Assembly: GCF_003967535.1 (NCBI RefSeq) | Contig: NZ_BIFR01000001.1 | Span: forward strand, 5,207,001 to 5,271,000 | Source of the DNA: Tengunoibacter tsumagoiensis | GTDB taxonomy: Bacteria; Chloroflexota; Ktedonobacteria; Ktedonobacterales; Ktedonobacteraceae | Direction of reading: 5' to 3' | DNA length: 64,000 nt | Shown: positions 54,402 to 63,355 of the stretch, piece by piece | How positions within the stretch are numbered: the stretch's first letter is position 1 | How the letters are laid out: the number at the start of each line of letters is the position of its first letter | Made by a program: the position numbers and the translations under genes | The notes under the pieces: model-generated | What the model was told of the DNA's origin: nothing | Databases searched by the model: none | The model's input: the letters and a program-made list of their open reading frames with translations, nothing else

Positions 54402-54860
54402 TCAATGGGACGCTAACGAAGCCTCAAATAATGCGTTGAGGAGTGCGCCTAAAATAAATACGAGAACCCCCAGAGCCAGTACTATCTGCGGAGACAGACG
54501 CGAAAAAGTGGTGGCACGTCTGGCTAAACGTCGAATCGGGCTCTGACCAACATAAAATGCCAGGATAAACGCTATCAGCGCTATGAGAATCTTACAGAGC
54601 AGAACCACTATATAGCTCAGGCCTAATGTCGTCTGCGTCAGACGGTCAAACGTAAGATAGGCTCCAGTAAGCAATAACACAGTAATACAGAGGTTCGTTA
54701 AACGTTTGAAATTGATCGCGATCTGCGCTGAGACGGCGGGCAGGGGACCAGCCTTTCGTAAGGCCGGCATAATCACAAACTGATACATCAGGCTCCCCCC
54801 CACCCAGGCTGTGGCCGCCAGAATATGTAGCAGGCGAAGCAACCAGGAAATCTCTAGCAT
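54402..54860 (-). CDS. CopD/DUF2269-like four-helix membrane protein
   Basis: Protein of 152 aa; GCGAGG lies about 4 nt before the ATG. The opening LLRLLHILAATAWVGGSLMYQFVIMPAL is the typical CopD/haem-membrane-protein start, with H at about 12 a possible metal or haem ligand. Four helices follow one another, and the C-terminus repeats the small-residue pattern. It sits between the thioredoxin gene (10-bp gap) and ccmE (13-bp gap), so it belongs to the cytochrome-maturation operon. Exact role is unknown. Confidence 0.75.
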   Translation of the reverse strand: MLEISWLLRLLHILAATAWVGGSLMYQFVIMPALRKAGPLPAVSAQIAINFKRLTNLCITVLLLTGAYLTFDRLTQTTLGLSYIVVLLCKILIALIAFILAFYVGQSPIRRLARRATTFSRLSPQIVLALGVLVFILGALLNALFEASLASH

Positions 54861-54870
54861 GCAACCTCGC

Positions 54871-55527
54871 TTACTTTACCTGCATCTTAGCTAACTCGGT
54901 CTGTAAGCCCTCTGCGGTCAATGGACCCAACCAGCGCGCTACCACATGGCCCTGCGCATCGATAAAATAGGTCTCGGGATTGCCTGCGATGCCATAGTTA
55001 ATTCCAGTCGAACCATCAAAGGTATCTTTGACATTGGGGTAGGTGACATGATAGCGCTGCACAAAGGCCTGCCCATCACTCATGGACTTCTCGGCACCAT
55101 CAATACCAATAAAGGTAACTCCCTGCGCCTGAAGCTTTCCACTCCAGAACGATTGCAGGTCTGCGGCCTCTGCTGCGCAAGGTGGACAGGTCGATGACCA
55201 GAAATTAAGGATCACTGGCTTGCCTTTGAAGCTCGAGAGGCTGAGCGGCGTTTTACCGTCACTGAGCAGTGGTAATGTGAAGTCTGGAGCGGCCTTCCCT
55301 AATAAGGGGCTCGACATATCACCCAGACCCGACGACGTATTGGACCCCTCTTTAGGAGTTAACAGGAGCGAACCCAAAAACACCAGCAGTGCCACATTAA
55401 TAATGCTCACAACTGTAAAGATTATTATTCGGCGCTTTGGGGATGATTTTTTTATCCTGGCAGGCTCTATACTGCCCACAGCTTCTAAAGGCTGAACCTG
55501 CTCGTCTGTTATACTTTGTAATTCCAT
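54871..55527 (-). CDS. TlpA/ResA/CcmG-like membrane-anchored thioredoxin
   Basis: Protein of 218 aa. A single N-terminal helix (RIIIFTVVSIINVALLVFLGSLLL, about 33-57) anchors an external thioredoxin domain: VILNFWSSTCPPCAAEAADL with the CPPC active site (about residues 113-116), GINYGIAGNPETYFID (cis-Pro region) and GHVVARWLG. This is the CcmG/ResA type that reduces apocytochrome thiols. As the first gene of the operon it fits the Ccm pathway. Confidence 0.88.
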   Translation of the reverse strand: MELQSITDEQVQPLEAVGSIEPARIKKSSPKRRIIIFTVVSIINVALLVFLGSLLLTPKEGSNTSSGLGDMSSPLLGKAAPDFTLPLLSDGKTPLSLSSFKGKPVILNFWSSTCPPCAAEAADLQSFWSGKLQAQGVTFIGIDGAEKSMSDGQAFVQRYHVTYPNVKDTFDGSTGINYGIAGNPETYFIDAQGHVVARWLGPLTAEGLQTELAKMQVK

Positions 55528-55668
55528 GCCTCAAACCCCAGATATCAAATGTCTGACATTTTTGTAACTGTATATAAAGCCAGACTGATTATGGTGCTTG
55601 AGCCTGATAGGAAACTTGCAGTCAAAGAAATAGACCTTACAATGACCTGAATGTTTTTGTGATGAGAC

Positions 55669-56151
55669 TCACTTGTGAGCCTTCCCACTCTGCGCTTTTT
55701 CGCCCGCTTTACGCTCACCTTTGTGTTCGGATCTGTCCCCTTTTTCTCCATGGCCTTTCTCATCCGTTTTATGCTCGCTTCTTTTACTGTGCTTATCGCT
55801 TGCGGATGAAGGATGATTTTTGCCACCAGATTTCTGCGTCTTTTCAGGAGAATGATTTTTGAGAGGTGTATTGTCGTAGCTTACAAATTTGCAGAAGGTG
55901 CTCTGCTCGCCACTCGAGGTCTGTTCTTGATAGAGGAATGCCAGATGTTTCTCATCAAATCTGGAAAAAAACTCATCCCACGAGATCTCTTCCAGGGAGC
56001 CCGCACCACTATAGCCCGGGAAATTGATGCGTAGCAGCCCGAGTTCGGTCCCATTGACGACACTTTTGATCATTGAAGGTTTGCCACCTCGCGCCTCAGA
56101 CCATTTCCTGATCGCTGTATGATTGGTAGTTGTATACGATTCACTGGCCAT
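55669..56151 (-). CDS. Small conserved protein with Lys/His-rich tail
   Basis: Protein of 160 aa from the ATG at 56151, which has GAGGAG 9 nt upstream (a longer frame from 56244 has none). The first ~100 residues (TTNHTAIRKWSEARGGKP, LLRINFPGYSG, ISWDEFFSRFDEKHLAFLYQEQTSSG) match a widespread small uncharacterised family in which a W-x-x-R-G-G-K-P motif is constant. The last ~60 residues are Lys-, His-, Ser- and Glu-rich and probably disordered. Function unknown. An antisense frame 55545-55826 inside it is a shadow. Confidence 0.7.
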   Translation of the reverse strand: MASESYTTTNHTAIRKWSEARGGKPSMIKSVVNGTELGLLRINFPGYSGAGSLEEISWDEFFSRFDEKHLAFLYQEQTSSGEQSTFCKFVSYDNTPLKNHSPEKTQKSGGKNHPSSASDKHSKRSEHKTDEKGHGEKGDRSEHKGERKAGEKAQSGKAHK

Positions 56152-56380
56152 CCAGACATACTCCTCATCGATACTATAAACGCTGCATATGCTCCCTATA
56201 CTCTGTGATGCATAGAAAACATGTGCCCAACTCAATCTATACACGTTGTACGTATGAAAGACGAGGCATCGTTTCAGTGCCCCCCAACTATTTTACGCTC
56301 ACACACAAAAAAAAAGCAACGCTCCACGCTCATTACGATGACAGGTATAATGTATTTTTTAATGTTTTTGGTAATATTAC

Positions 56381-57116
56381 AAGTAGGGAGGGTCGCTTGT
56401 CTCCTTCCTAAATTTCCCGTTCCGCCATGCCAGCCCCACCATCGCTTCTGTTCCCATGTTCCGTTGCTCATTGATCTATGGAGGGGCTCACACAGCGGAG
56501 TGGGAGCAGAGGAAAGAGACAAGCGACTTTCCCTACTTTACATTGCAGGATATGTTTTTTTGCACATGAGACAGAAAGACAAGTAGGGCAGGTTGCTTGT
56601 CTCCTGCCGAAATGTCCCATTCCGCTATGCCAGCCCCATCATAGCCTCTGTTCCCATGTTCCGTTTCTCATTGGTCGATAGAGGGGCTCACACAGCGGAG
56701 CAGGAGCAGAGGAAAGAGACAAGCAACTTTCCCTACTTTACATTGCAGGATATATGTTTTAGTGTGTGGAACGAGAAAACCAGTAGGGAAGGTCGCTCGT
56801 CTCCTTCCTAAATTTCCCGTTCCGCCATGCCAGCCCCTCCATAGCCTCTGTTCCCATTGTCCATTGTCCACTCGAGCTATGGAGGGGCTCACCGAGTGGA
56901 GTGGGAGCAGAGGAAAGAGACAAGCAACTTTCCCTACTTTACATTGCAGGATATATGTTTTAGTGTGTGGAATGATAAAAGCAGTAGGGAAGGTCGCTTG
57001 TCTCCTTCCTAAATTTCCCGTTCCGCCATGCCAGCCCCTCCATAGCTCAATTGGAAACAGTGCCATGGAAGGGCTCCCATAGAGGTGAAAAGAGACAGGC
57101 AACCTTCTAGAAACAT
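56381..57116. repeat. Tandem array of a ~200-bp palindromic unit (about 3.7 copies)
   Basis: The landmark GTAGGG recurs at 56383, 56583, 56783 and 56984 (offsets 200, 200, 201). Each unit has a left arm GTAGGG-AGGTCGCTTGTCTCC and a right arm GGAAAGAGACAAGC-ACTTTCCCTAC (first unit spans 56381-56538), with an inner dyad AGCCCCTCCAT/ATGGAGGGGCT. A ~40-bp spacer separates units. It shares arms with the array at 40465-40906. Open frames in both directions are artefacts of the repeat. 56152-57147 otherwise has no gene. Confidence 0.88.
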
Positions 57117-57147
57117 TTGTCGAAAGGAATCAATGGAGAAAGCAGCG

Positions 57148-57738
57148 CTACGCCGAAAAGATATCCTGCGATGGCTGCAATTTATGGTTTTTAGATTCGG
57201 CAAACAGAGCTACCATTGCCGAATTAAAGGCTGGCAGGTCTTTGGGGCTGCGACTACTCACCCAATTCCCATCTCGCACCACTTCCTGATCAACCCAATG
57301 GGCTCCAGCATTCTTGAGATCGTCTTGAATGGTATAGTAACTCGTCATCTTACGCCCGTTAACACAACCAGCGGAGATCAAGAGCCAGGGAGCGTGACAG
57401 ATAACTGCAATTGGCCTACCAGCTGAATTGATTGTTTTGACAAAGTTCTGAGCTTTCCCTTCCATTCGTAGCGTATCGGCATTAATTGCACCACCAGGAA
57501 GCAGGACAGCATCAAACTCTTCTGGCTTCACTTCATCCAACGTCTTATCAACGGGGAAACTATCGGCCTTCACATCATGATTCACACCCGTAACCTGGCC
57601 GGGTTTCGTCGAGATAATCATCGTCTGAGCGCCAGCATGCTCTAAAGCCTTTTTAGGCTCGGTCATCTCAGCCTGCTCAAAATCATCTGTGACCAGGATA
57701 GCGACACGCATACCAGTCAGTTTATGAACATTTTGCAT
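57148..57738 (-). CDS. DJ-1/PfpI family protein (type 1 glutamine amidotransferase-like)
   Basis: Protein of 196 aa; GAAGG lies 8 nt before the ATG. The core AILVTDDFEQAEMTEP, FDAVLLPGG and the nucleophile elbow AVICHAPWLLISAG (C at about residue 117, H next to it) identify the PfpI/YhbO branch of the DJ-1 superfamily, which includes deglycases and chaperones as well as proposed peptidases. The Glu that activates the cysteine (E in FEQAEMTEP, about 21) is present. Probably a stress-related, cytoplasmic enzyme. Confidence 0.88.
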   Translation of the reverse strand: MQNVHKLTGMRVAILVTDDFEQAEMTEPKKALEHAGAQTMIISTKPGQVTGVNHDVKADSFPVDKTLDEVKPEEFDAVLLPGGAINADTLRMEGKAQNFVKTINSAGRPIAVICHAPWLLISAGCVNGRKMTSYYTIQDDLKNAGAHWVDQEVVRDGNWVSSRSPKDLPAFNSAMVALFAESKNHKLQPSQDIFSA

Positions 57739-57959
57739 TATGTGTACCTTCTTTCAGCCTGTTCAGACAATTCAGTGACATTTGGTACACGCACTCCAGG
57801 TCCAAACCGTGTCTCAGCTATAAGCAAGCTGCTCTCATCTTGCTGCCTTAGAGCCGACATTCAGTGGTAAACGGTTTCTTCCCTTTTTCTAGGAGGCCTG
57901 AGGAGAGGTTCAGAACAATAGGGGAGATATGAGAAGTCAATCCGTTCTTTCCGTTATCC

Positions 57960-58934
57960 TCAGCACAAGAAATCTTGAAGTTCTGCCCATCGCTGCACAA
58001 AAGGAAGAAATGGCCCTGGTTCCAAAAAGGCTCGTATGCGTTGATTTCCGTCTAGATAGATGGCCTGGTACTGCCAGAGATCATGTGCTCGCATCCACCC
58101 ATAGGTGACAGCAGCTACTTCCAGTTCTGCTGATGTGAGCGGGAGAACGCAACGATATGCATCAAGAAAGATGCGACAGTCTCCTCTCTCAAGCTTACAG
58201 ACATAATGGAGAGTTCGCACTACTTCCCAGGCACGAGGAGCTACGTATGACTGATCCCAGTCGATGACCGCACTCACCTGACCGTCTTCAAAAAAGAGAT
58301 TGGTCTCCTGGTAATCTCCGTGGATAACCTGCTGCTCAAGCAAGGAAAGATCTTCCATATTGACCGATGGGGCTGTTATGAGCCAGGCGCGACGTTCAGC
58401 TAATTGAGATAATACTTGCCTGTCCTCATCAGTTATCTGCGGCTGAGAACGAATCGCTGTTTCAATAGTATCCATTGTTGCCAGCGTTGTTGGGAGATCA
58501 ATTGCAAATGAGCGATGGGGAACCTGCTCCTGGGGGTAATCAGAAAGAGTCTGGTGAAGTTCACCCAGAAAGCGTCCCATAAGCATGATCTCATGTGATG
58601 TCAGGTCGCCACGAGCAATCTGGTATCCCGGAGCAAAAGGAAATAGCGCATAAAAATGTCCTCCCTGCTCAAAAACTCTCTCTCCATTCGATAAAGGCAA
58701 AGGAGGGAGAGCAGGAAGGCCGCACGCTTGCACATAAGCAATGAGGGTGTGTTCACAGCGAATGCGCCAGCACTCATCAGCGGTGTAGCGATATGCCCGT
58801 AGCGCGTAACTTCCATGAGTCGTCTTGAGTAAGAGTGTGCGATGAATGGTTCCGGTTGCAGGTGTCCATGTGGAGAGAATAGGTGGGAGGTTCCAGGTAC
58901 GACGCAGATCAGAGAGAGCAAGCATGAATCTCAT
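57960..58934 (-). CDS. Aminoglycoside-phosphotransferase-like (APH/ChoK family) kinase
   Basis: Protein of about 324 aa from the ATG at 58934 (AAAGGAG 3 nt upstream, rather close; a longer frame to 59012 lacks a site). The kinase-like fold is shown by the N-lobe TLLLKTTHGSYALRAYRY, catalytic loop VIHGDYQETNLFF (about residues 208-220) and metal-binding VSAVIDWDQSYVAPRAWEV. Members phosphorylate small hydroxyl compounds such as homoserine, choline, aminoglycosides or macrolides. The substrate cannot be told from sequence; the arrangement recalls CotS/YihE-type proteins. Confidence 0.78.
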   Translation of the reverse strand: MRFMLALSDLRRTWNLPPILSTWTPATGTIHRTLLLKTTHGSYALRAYRYTADECWRIRCEHTLIAYVQACGLPALPPLPLSNGERVFEQGGHFYALFPFAPGYQIARGDLTSHEIMLMGRFLGELHQTLSDYPQEQVPHRSFAIDLPTTLATMDTIETAIRSQPQITDEDRQVLSQLAERRAWLITAPSVNMEDLSLLEQQVIHGDYQETNLFFEDGQVSAVIDWDQSYVAPRAWEVVRTLHYVCKLERGDCRIFLDAYRCVLPLTSAELEVAAVTYGWMRAHDLWQYQAIYLDGNQRIRAFLEPGPFLPFVQRWAELQDFLC

Positions 58935-59082
58935 AATCTCCTTTAGTAATCTCTGGCTCAGCGATGATTGAGCCTGCTCCAAAGGCAATTGAAGCAGGAT
59001 ATTGGACAGCAAAAGATGCGATTATCCAGGTTGAAAAAGAATATCTCCCTGAAGAATATTTACAAGATATGTGCTGGCTTAT

Positions 59083-59664
59083 TCAACGGCTATAAAGATC
59101 AGAAGAGAGCACCTTGACTTTATGTTCATAAAGATCAGGCCCTATCTGGATCTGCTTATCTGTATGATAGCCAAGCCGCTCATACAGGCGGCTGGCACGT
59201 GGATTAGTAAGGTCTACAAGCAATGACATCTTTATGTATCCATGCTGCCGGGCACGCTCCTCCGCTGCTGCAATCAGCTCCGTCCCAATGCCTCGCCCAC
59301 CATATTCTGGCGAGACCGATAACGTATCGATATAGTATTCATCGTCATTGGCCTCTTTGGGAAAAGTCATCTGCGGATCCTGATGGAGAGCACGCAGCCG
59401 CTCAAGCAAAGGAAGGTCAAGCTTCTCAGCCTCATCACCACCGTATAACAGAATCAGGCCAACAATCCGCTGATCCAGTTCTTTTACCAGTGCCTGTTGA
59501 TAGCTCAAACGGTTAGAGGGAAGGCTGAAGAAATGTTCAAGCAGAGAGAGGATCTCTGGTTCTTCAGTCGCTCCCGTCAAGAGTGTAGCAACGTTGCGAA
59601 GAGCGGCATACATTAAACGGGCCGCAGATGGTGCATCGGTAACTCGAGCTGATCGAATTGTCAT
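59083..59664 (-). CDS. GNAT-family N-acetyltransferase
   Basis: Protein of 193 aa; AAGGA lies 8 nt before the ATG. The acetyl-CoA-binding block YIDTLSVSPEYGGRGIGTELIAAAEERARQHG (about residues 110-140) is clear, with Q/R-x-x-G-x-G/A as GGRGIG, followed by NPRASRLYERLGY at the C-terminal end. Substrate unknown. Confidence 0.88.
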   Translation of the reverse strand: MTIRSARVTDAPSAARLMYAALRNVATLLTGATEEPEILSLLEHFFSLPSNRLSYQQALVKELDQRIVGLILLYGGDEAEKLDLPLLERLRALHQDPQMTFPKEANDDEYYIDTLSVSPEYGGRGIGTELIAAAEERARQHGYIKMSLLVDLTNPRASRLYERLGYHTDKQIQIGPDLYEHKVKVLSSDLYSR

Positions 59665-59697
59665 GTGAGTTGTCCTTAAAAATGCCCTCGGTGACTT

Positions 59698-60315
59698 TTA
59701 AGCACTTGTTTGCGATAAAGTTGGTGCTATCTCATTCTGACTGGAATGCGTACCCACACCCCACATAATAATAGCCATGGCCACAATTACAATCCCGACA
59801 ATCGCGATGGCCAGTTGCATCAACATCCCTGTAACAACCAGCAACATTCCTGCGGCAGTGATGATAGGCCAGATGCTTGGTGCCGTCTGCTGGCGGTACG
59901 TCGCTAGCAGACGCTCTTCAGCCTGCGCCACCTGAGCAGCCAGGCGCTCTGCTCGTACTTGCAACAGATGGGTGGCAGCAGTATAGAGCGCACGAGCATC
60001 AAAGGGTTTACTTAAACAGACAGCCTGCTCTGGTAAAGAAGTCTGAACAGGGGATTGATCCCAGGAGAGGAGAACGGTAGGAAGTTCAGCCAGAGATGGA
60101 TCTGCCTGGACATGTTCAAGAAATGCCAGATTACGATTGACGCCACTATCAATGTCAACAACCAGAAGATCAAACACAGTCTCTGGGTACGTTGGTGTAC
60201 TGGCACAGGAGTTGGCCTCAATTACTTGCCAGCCCTGGTGCTGTAAGCCCAATGAGATAAGTCTGCGAAGCGATGGATCAGCCTCAACCAGCAGAACGGT
60301 TGGCCCCTGCGACAT
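59698..60315 (-). CDS. Receiver-domain protein with two C-terminal membrane helices
   Basis: Protein of 205 aa from the ATG at 60315 (GAGGTG about 4 nt upstream; an ATG at 60327 is in frame without a site). Residues 4-118 are a response-regulator receiver (TVLLVEADPSLRRLISLGL, phospho-acceptor Asp in LLVVDIDSG at about 54, K in CLSKPF at about 102). No output domain follows. Instead there is a helix (LLQVRAERLAAQVAQAEERL) and two membrane segments (about 148-187). It lies just downstream of the histidine kinase fusion on the same strand, so it may be a phosphorylation partner. Confidence 0.75.
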   Translation of the reverse strand: MSQGPTVLLVEADPSLRRLISLGLQHQGWQVIEANSCASTPTYPETVFDLLVVDIDSGVNRNLAFLEHVQADPSLAELPTVLLSWDQSPVQTSLPEQAVCLSKPFDARALYTAATHLLQVRAERLAAQVAQAEERLLATYRQQTAPSIWPIITAAGMLLVVTGMLMQLAIAIVGIVIVAMAIIMWGVGTHSSQNEIAPTLSQTSA

Positions 60316-60452
60316 GGTGCACCTCAATAAACTGCAAAGTCAATCATTCCAAAGATATTCTACTTGAAAGCATACGCAGTGCACATTACAATGGCTTAAA
60401 CACCCTCAGGGGCATTCCTTACAAAAACCTAAACACAGAAGCCTGAACAAGT

Positions 60453-62414
60453 TTAAGGTAATCTGGCAAGCTTGTACCCTACATCTGGTACGGTGAGAAT
60501 ATATTTGGGATGACGGGAATCGGCCTCGACTTTACGGCGTAGACGGCTGATATAGACCCAGATAAAGTCGATATCACGATTATATTCTGGTCCCCAGACC
60601 TTCTCTAATAAGAGCTCATGGGTCACAACCATACCAACATTCTGTGCCAGCGTGCTGAGCAACTTGTACTCTGTCCGGCTCAGTTGCACTGTCTTCCCCT
60701 GGACAGTAACGATATGCTGAGCATAATCAATGCTGAGATCGCCAGTACTGAAGATAGACTGATTCTGCGTATGCTCGGCGGGAGGGGCCTGCCGTCTGAG
60801 CAGAGCTCTCACACGGGCCAGCAGTTCTTTCATGCTAAAGGGCTTGAGCACAAGGTCATCGCAACCTAAATCAAACATCTGAACGCGCTCATCCTCATCG
60901 CAATCATCACAGAGCATCATGACGGGAATCGTGGAAAATTCTCGCAGACGCTGAAGGATCTCCAGGCCGCTCATGTCAGCCAGGCTCATGGAGAGCAGGA
61001 TAATATCAGGCTCTTCTAGATCCAACTGACGCAAAAATTGAATACCATGGTTCACGGTCTGCACACGATACTGTTGTTCTTCCAGGTTTGCGCGCATATA
61101 CCGTAGCAGGCGGGGATCATTTTCGGCCAGCAGAACTTTCACACGTCGATCCTGTCTGGCAAAGGCTGGTCGCGTTTTCCGCTGTGGAACAGGAGCACTC
61201 TCCTCTACCAGAAGCGGAAGCGCTGCACTCAACGCTTTTTGAGGAGCAAAAGGGATCGTAAAGTAGATCGTCGCACCCTGATTGAGCCCCAGTGAATCCG
61301 CCCAGATCTTCCCACCATGAGCCTCAATGGTCGCTCTGGCCGCCGAGAGACCAAGACCACTACCAGACGCGCTCTCATCTTGCGTGGGAACACGATAGAA
61401 GCGATCAAAGATACGGTCAAGATGCTCGGCCCCAATCCCAATTCCTTCATCGGAGACGCCCACACGCACCTCTATCTCATTAGACTCTAACTGAATATGA
61501 ACCACGCGGCCAGCAGGTGAATAAGCGACAGCATTCGCCAACAAGTGGTTCACTACCTGCTCAATCCTCACTGCATCGCAGATCACTGACGGAACATCTG
61601 GCGGAATAGAGAGCACAAAACGATGCTCGGTAGCCTGCTTCTGCCAGCGCTTGACCAGTTGCAGGAGGAGTTCTGAGAGCTGGACCTGAGTCAGACGGAG
61701 CGCCTGGGTTCCAGCATCGAAGCGCCAGACATCCAATAATGTATTCAAAACATCATGCAGGCGATCAGACTGAGTATCGATCATCTGGAGCATCTCGCGC
61801 TGCATAGCGGGGTCCCAACGTGCCGAACCGCCAAGCAGAGTCGTCGCACAACCTTTAATAATGGCCAGCGGCGTCTTTAATTCGTGAGCGGCAAGAGCCA
61901 GCGTTTCGGCACGCGACTCGACTGCTGCATGCTCCAGCGTAATATCATCAAACAGCACGCCGCGACCCAGTAGTTGACCTGACTCATTGTGTAAAGGAAA
62001 GGTGCGTACACGCAGCCATGAGGCGGCTGCATCGGTCAGAGCAAGCTCGGTCGAAGCCTCTTGTTCGGGCGCGGACCAGATCTTTTTGAGTTCGGCGCGC
62101 GCCGTCTGGGGATCTGCGGCCAGAGAGAGCAGGTGTGAACAGACGTCAAAGGTCTCTGACTCCTCCAGGACAAGCTGATTGACTCCAAGCAAGCGAACAG
62201 CACTCTGATTGGTATAGGTAACATTCTCACTCTGATTGAGGAGCATAAAGCCACTGCTCATGCTCGCCCCCAGTTCAGTGAGAACGCTATATTCACGCGA
62301 GAACCCGACCGGAATGCTTACAGCCTGTGCCGCAGAGAATTCCGAGGATGTTCGTGTATCAGTGAGCCAATTGCTATTGGTTCGTGTTGTATGATTCACA
62401 TCAGAGGAGCCCAT
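60453..62414 (-). CDS. Histidine kinase / pseudo-receiver / OmpR-type DNA-binding fusion
   Basis: Protein of 653 aa, soluble. Order: PAS-like domain (about 40-165: NVTYTNQSAVRLLGVNQL), HisKA with phospho-acceptor AAHELKTPLAIIKG (H at about 179), HATPase (NHLLANAVAYSP N-box, DEGIGIGAEHLD, GSGLGLSAARATI; about 190-395), receiver (about 421-540) and OmpR winged helix (about 553-650: LSRTEYKLLSTLAQN, VWGPEYNRDIDFIWVYISRLRRK). In the receiver the phospho-acceptor strand reads PDIILLSMSLADMSG, so the usual Asp is Ser475, while the acidic pocket ENDP and the lysine in VLKPF are kept. It therefore combines sensor and transcription factor in one chain, without a normal phosphorelay Asp. Confidence 0.9.
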   Translation of the reverse strand: MGSSDVNHTTRTNSNWLTDTRTSSEFSAAQAVSIPVGFSREYSVLTELGASMSSGFMLLNQSENVTYTNQSAVRLLGVNQLVLEESETFDVCSHLLSLAADPQTARAELKKIWSAPEQEASTELALTDAAASWLRVRTFPLHNESGQLLGRGVLFDDITLEHAAVESRAETLALAAHELKTPLAIIKGCATTLLGGSARWDPAMQREMLQMIDTQSDRLHDVLNTLLDVWRFDAGTQALRLTQVQLSELLLQLVKRWQKQATEHRFVLSIPPDVPSVICDAVRIEQVVNHLLANAVAYSPAGRVVHIQLESNEIEVRVGVSDEGIGIGAEHLDRIFDRFYRVPTQDESASGSGLGLSAARATIEAHGGKIWADSLGLNQGATIYFTIPFAPQKALSAALPLLVEESAPVPQRKTRPAFARQDRRVKVLLAENDPRLLRYMRANLEEQQYRVQTVNHGIQFLRQLDLEEPDIILLSMSLADMSGLEILQRLREFSTIPVMMLCDDCDEDERVQMFDLGCDDLVLKPFSMKELLARVRALLRRQAPPAEHTQNQSIFSTGDLSIDYAQHIVTVQGKTVQLSRTEYKLLSTLAQNVGMVVTHELLLEKVWGPEYNRDIDFIWVYISRLRRKVEADSRHPKYILTVPDVGYKLARLP

Positions 62415-62715
62415 CCGGAGACAACCCTTTCCGCCTATGTGTGGACATTTATTAGACTAATCCTATTTTAGCAAAAAGAGTCAACCGTACCTCTACCTTT
62501 CAGCCACCTTACAATGCCCTTACAGAGCTCAAAAGAGCCTGTGAAGCGCATCGCTCAGGCCTCATAAGAGGAAACCAAAATGGCTATCCTGATAGGCACT
62601 TCTCGCTACAAGCAAAGACCCTGCACTTTTCGCAGCCGTAACAACCAGAATGGCTCAACTCTCCATACCTCCAGAGGTAGAGAATTGAGCCTATCTGCTG
62701 TTTGTCCGGATGAGC
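62415..62715. other. Intergenic region with a long hairpin
   Basis: No gene is seen. The hairpin at 62652-62691 (GGCTCAA..TCTC paired with GAGA..TTGAGCC, inner TACCT/AGGTA) lies 25 bp after the stop of the minus-strand gene at 62716 and is probably its terminator, although it has no T-run. Upstream sequence of the kinase gene shows no clear promoter. Confidence 0.5.
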
Positions 62716-63120
62716 TTAGTGCAGGGCTGCGACCACGACAATCAGAGCAAGGTGGAAGAGCATAGCCACCAGAAAAAAAGTGGCAATAAATACGATCCAC
62801 CGACGGTCGCTGATATATTGGCGCACTCGCGTGGGATAGGCCATTGGCCAGCGCTCAGACGCGACCAGACCGATTGCAATCCTGAGACGGAATGGAGAAC
62901 GGAGCGGTGAGCGGCTCATCTGCGCTACTACCTGCTGGTAACAGGTCTTACAAAGTACCCATGAAAGCCGTGGCTCGGGCACATCCTCTGCTTCGCGTAT
63001 GGAAACAGCGTCGAACCAGATATGTTTTGTACAGACTGAACATTGCGTGGCAATTCGCCGCCGCTGTTTTTTTTCGTCAAGTGCAACAATTGGCTCGCCA
63101 CTATGCATTGCCTCTTTCAT
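62716..63120 (-). CDS. Zinc-ribbon membrane protein, unknown function
   Basis: Protein of 134 aa from the ATG at 63120 (AAGGGAG 4 nt upstream; the longer frame from 63159 has none). Two cysteine pairs form a zinc ribbon: CSVC at about residues 29-32 and CKTC at about 61-64. A basic stretch and a C-terminal membrane helix (WIVFIATFFLVAMLFHLALIVVVAAL, about 108-133) follow. It is probably a tail-anchored protein with a cytoplasmic zinc ribbon. I do not recognise a family. Confidence 0.6.
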   Translation of the reverse strand: MKEAMHSGEPIVALDEKKQRRRIATQCSVCTKHIWFDAVSIREAEDVPEPRLSWVLCKTCYQQVVAQMSRSPLRSPFRLRIAIGLVASERWPMAYPTRVRQYISDRRWIVFIATFFLVAMLFHLALIVVVAALH

Positions 63121-63288
63121 GGCACTCCCTTTCTGTCTCCAGGTCTCTACCAATTCCATAGCACCAACATCTATCCCCTAATTGTACCATATCAAACGTG
63201 CCTATCCTTCGTACACAAGAAGCAAAAGGGAAGTGAAACGGGTAGAAACAGACTCAGATTCACGCAGCATCGCGCAATCTCTCTAGAA

Positions 63289-63334
63289 TGAAAAAAACAG
63301 AGTGACCTGACACCCTTCACAGAATGCCAGGTCA
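63289..63334 (-). terminator. Intrinsic terminator of the cytochrome oxidase unit
   Basis: Minus-strand arms TGACCTGGCA (63334-63325) and TGTCAGGTCA (63312-63303) pair over 10 bp with one G-U pair, followed by CTCTG and seven T residues. It is 22 bp past the subunit III stop. Confidence 0.85.
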
Positions 63335-63355
63335 ACTCATGAGCACCTACATGTT

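Noticed and set aside
55545..55826. Minus-strand 93-codon basic frame
   Set aside because: It overlaps the real gene at 55669-56151 in another frame, and its basic character mirrors the Lys-rich tail of that gene.
56130..57082. Several frames of 60-140 codons on both strands in the 56-57 kb region
   Set aside because: They all lie in the ~200-bp palindromic array and repeat the same peptides; both strands are equally open because the unit is palindromic.
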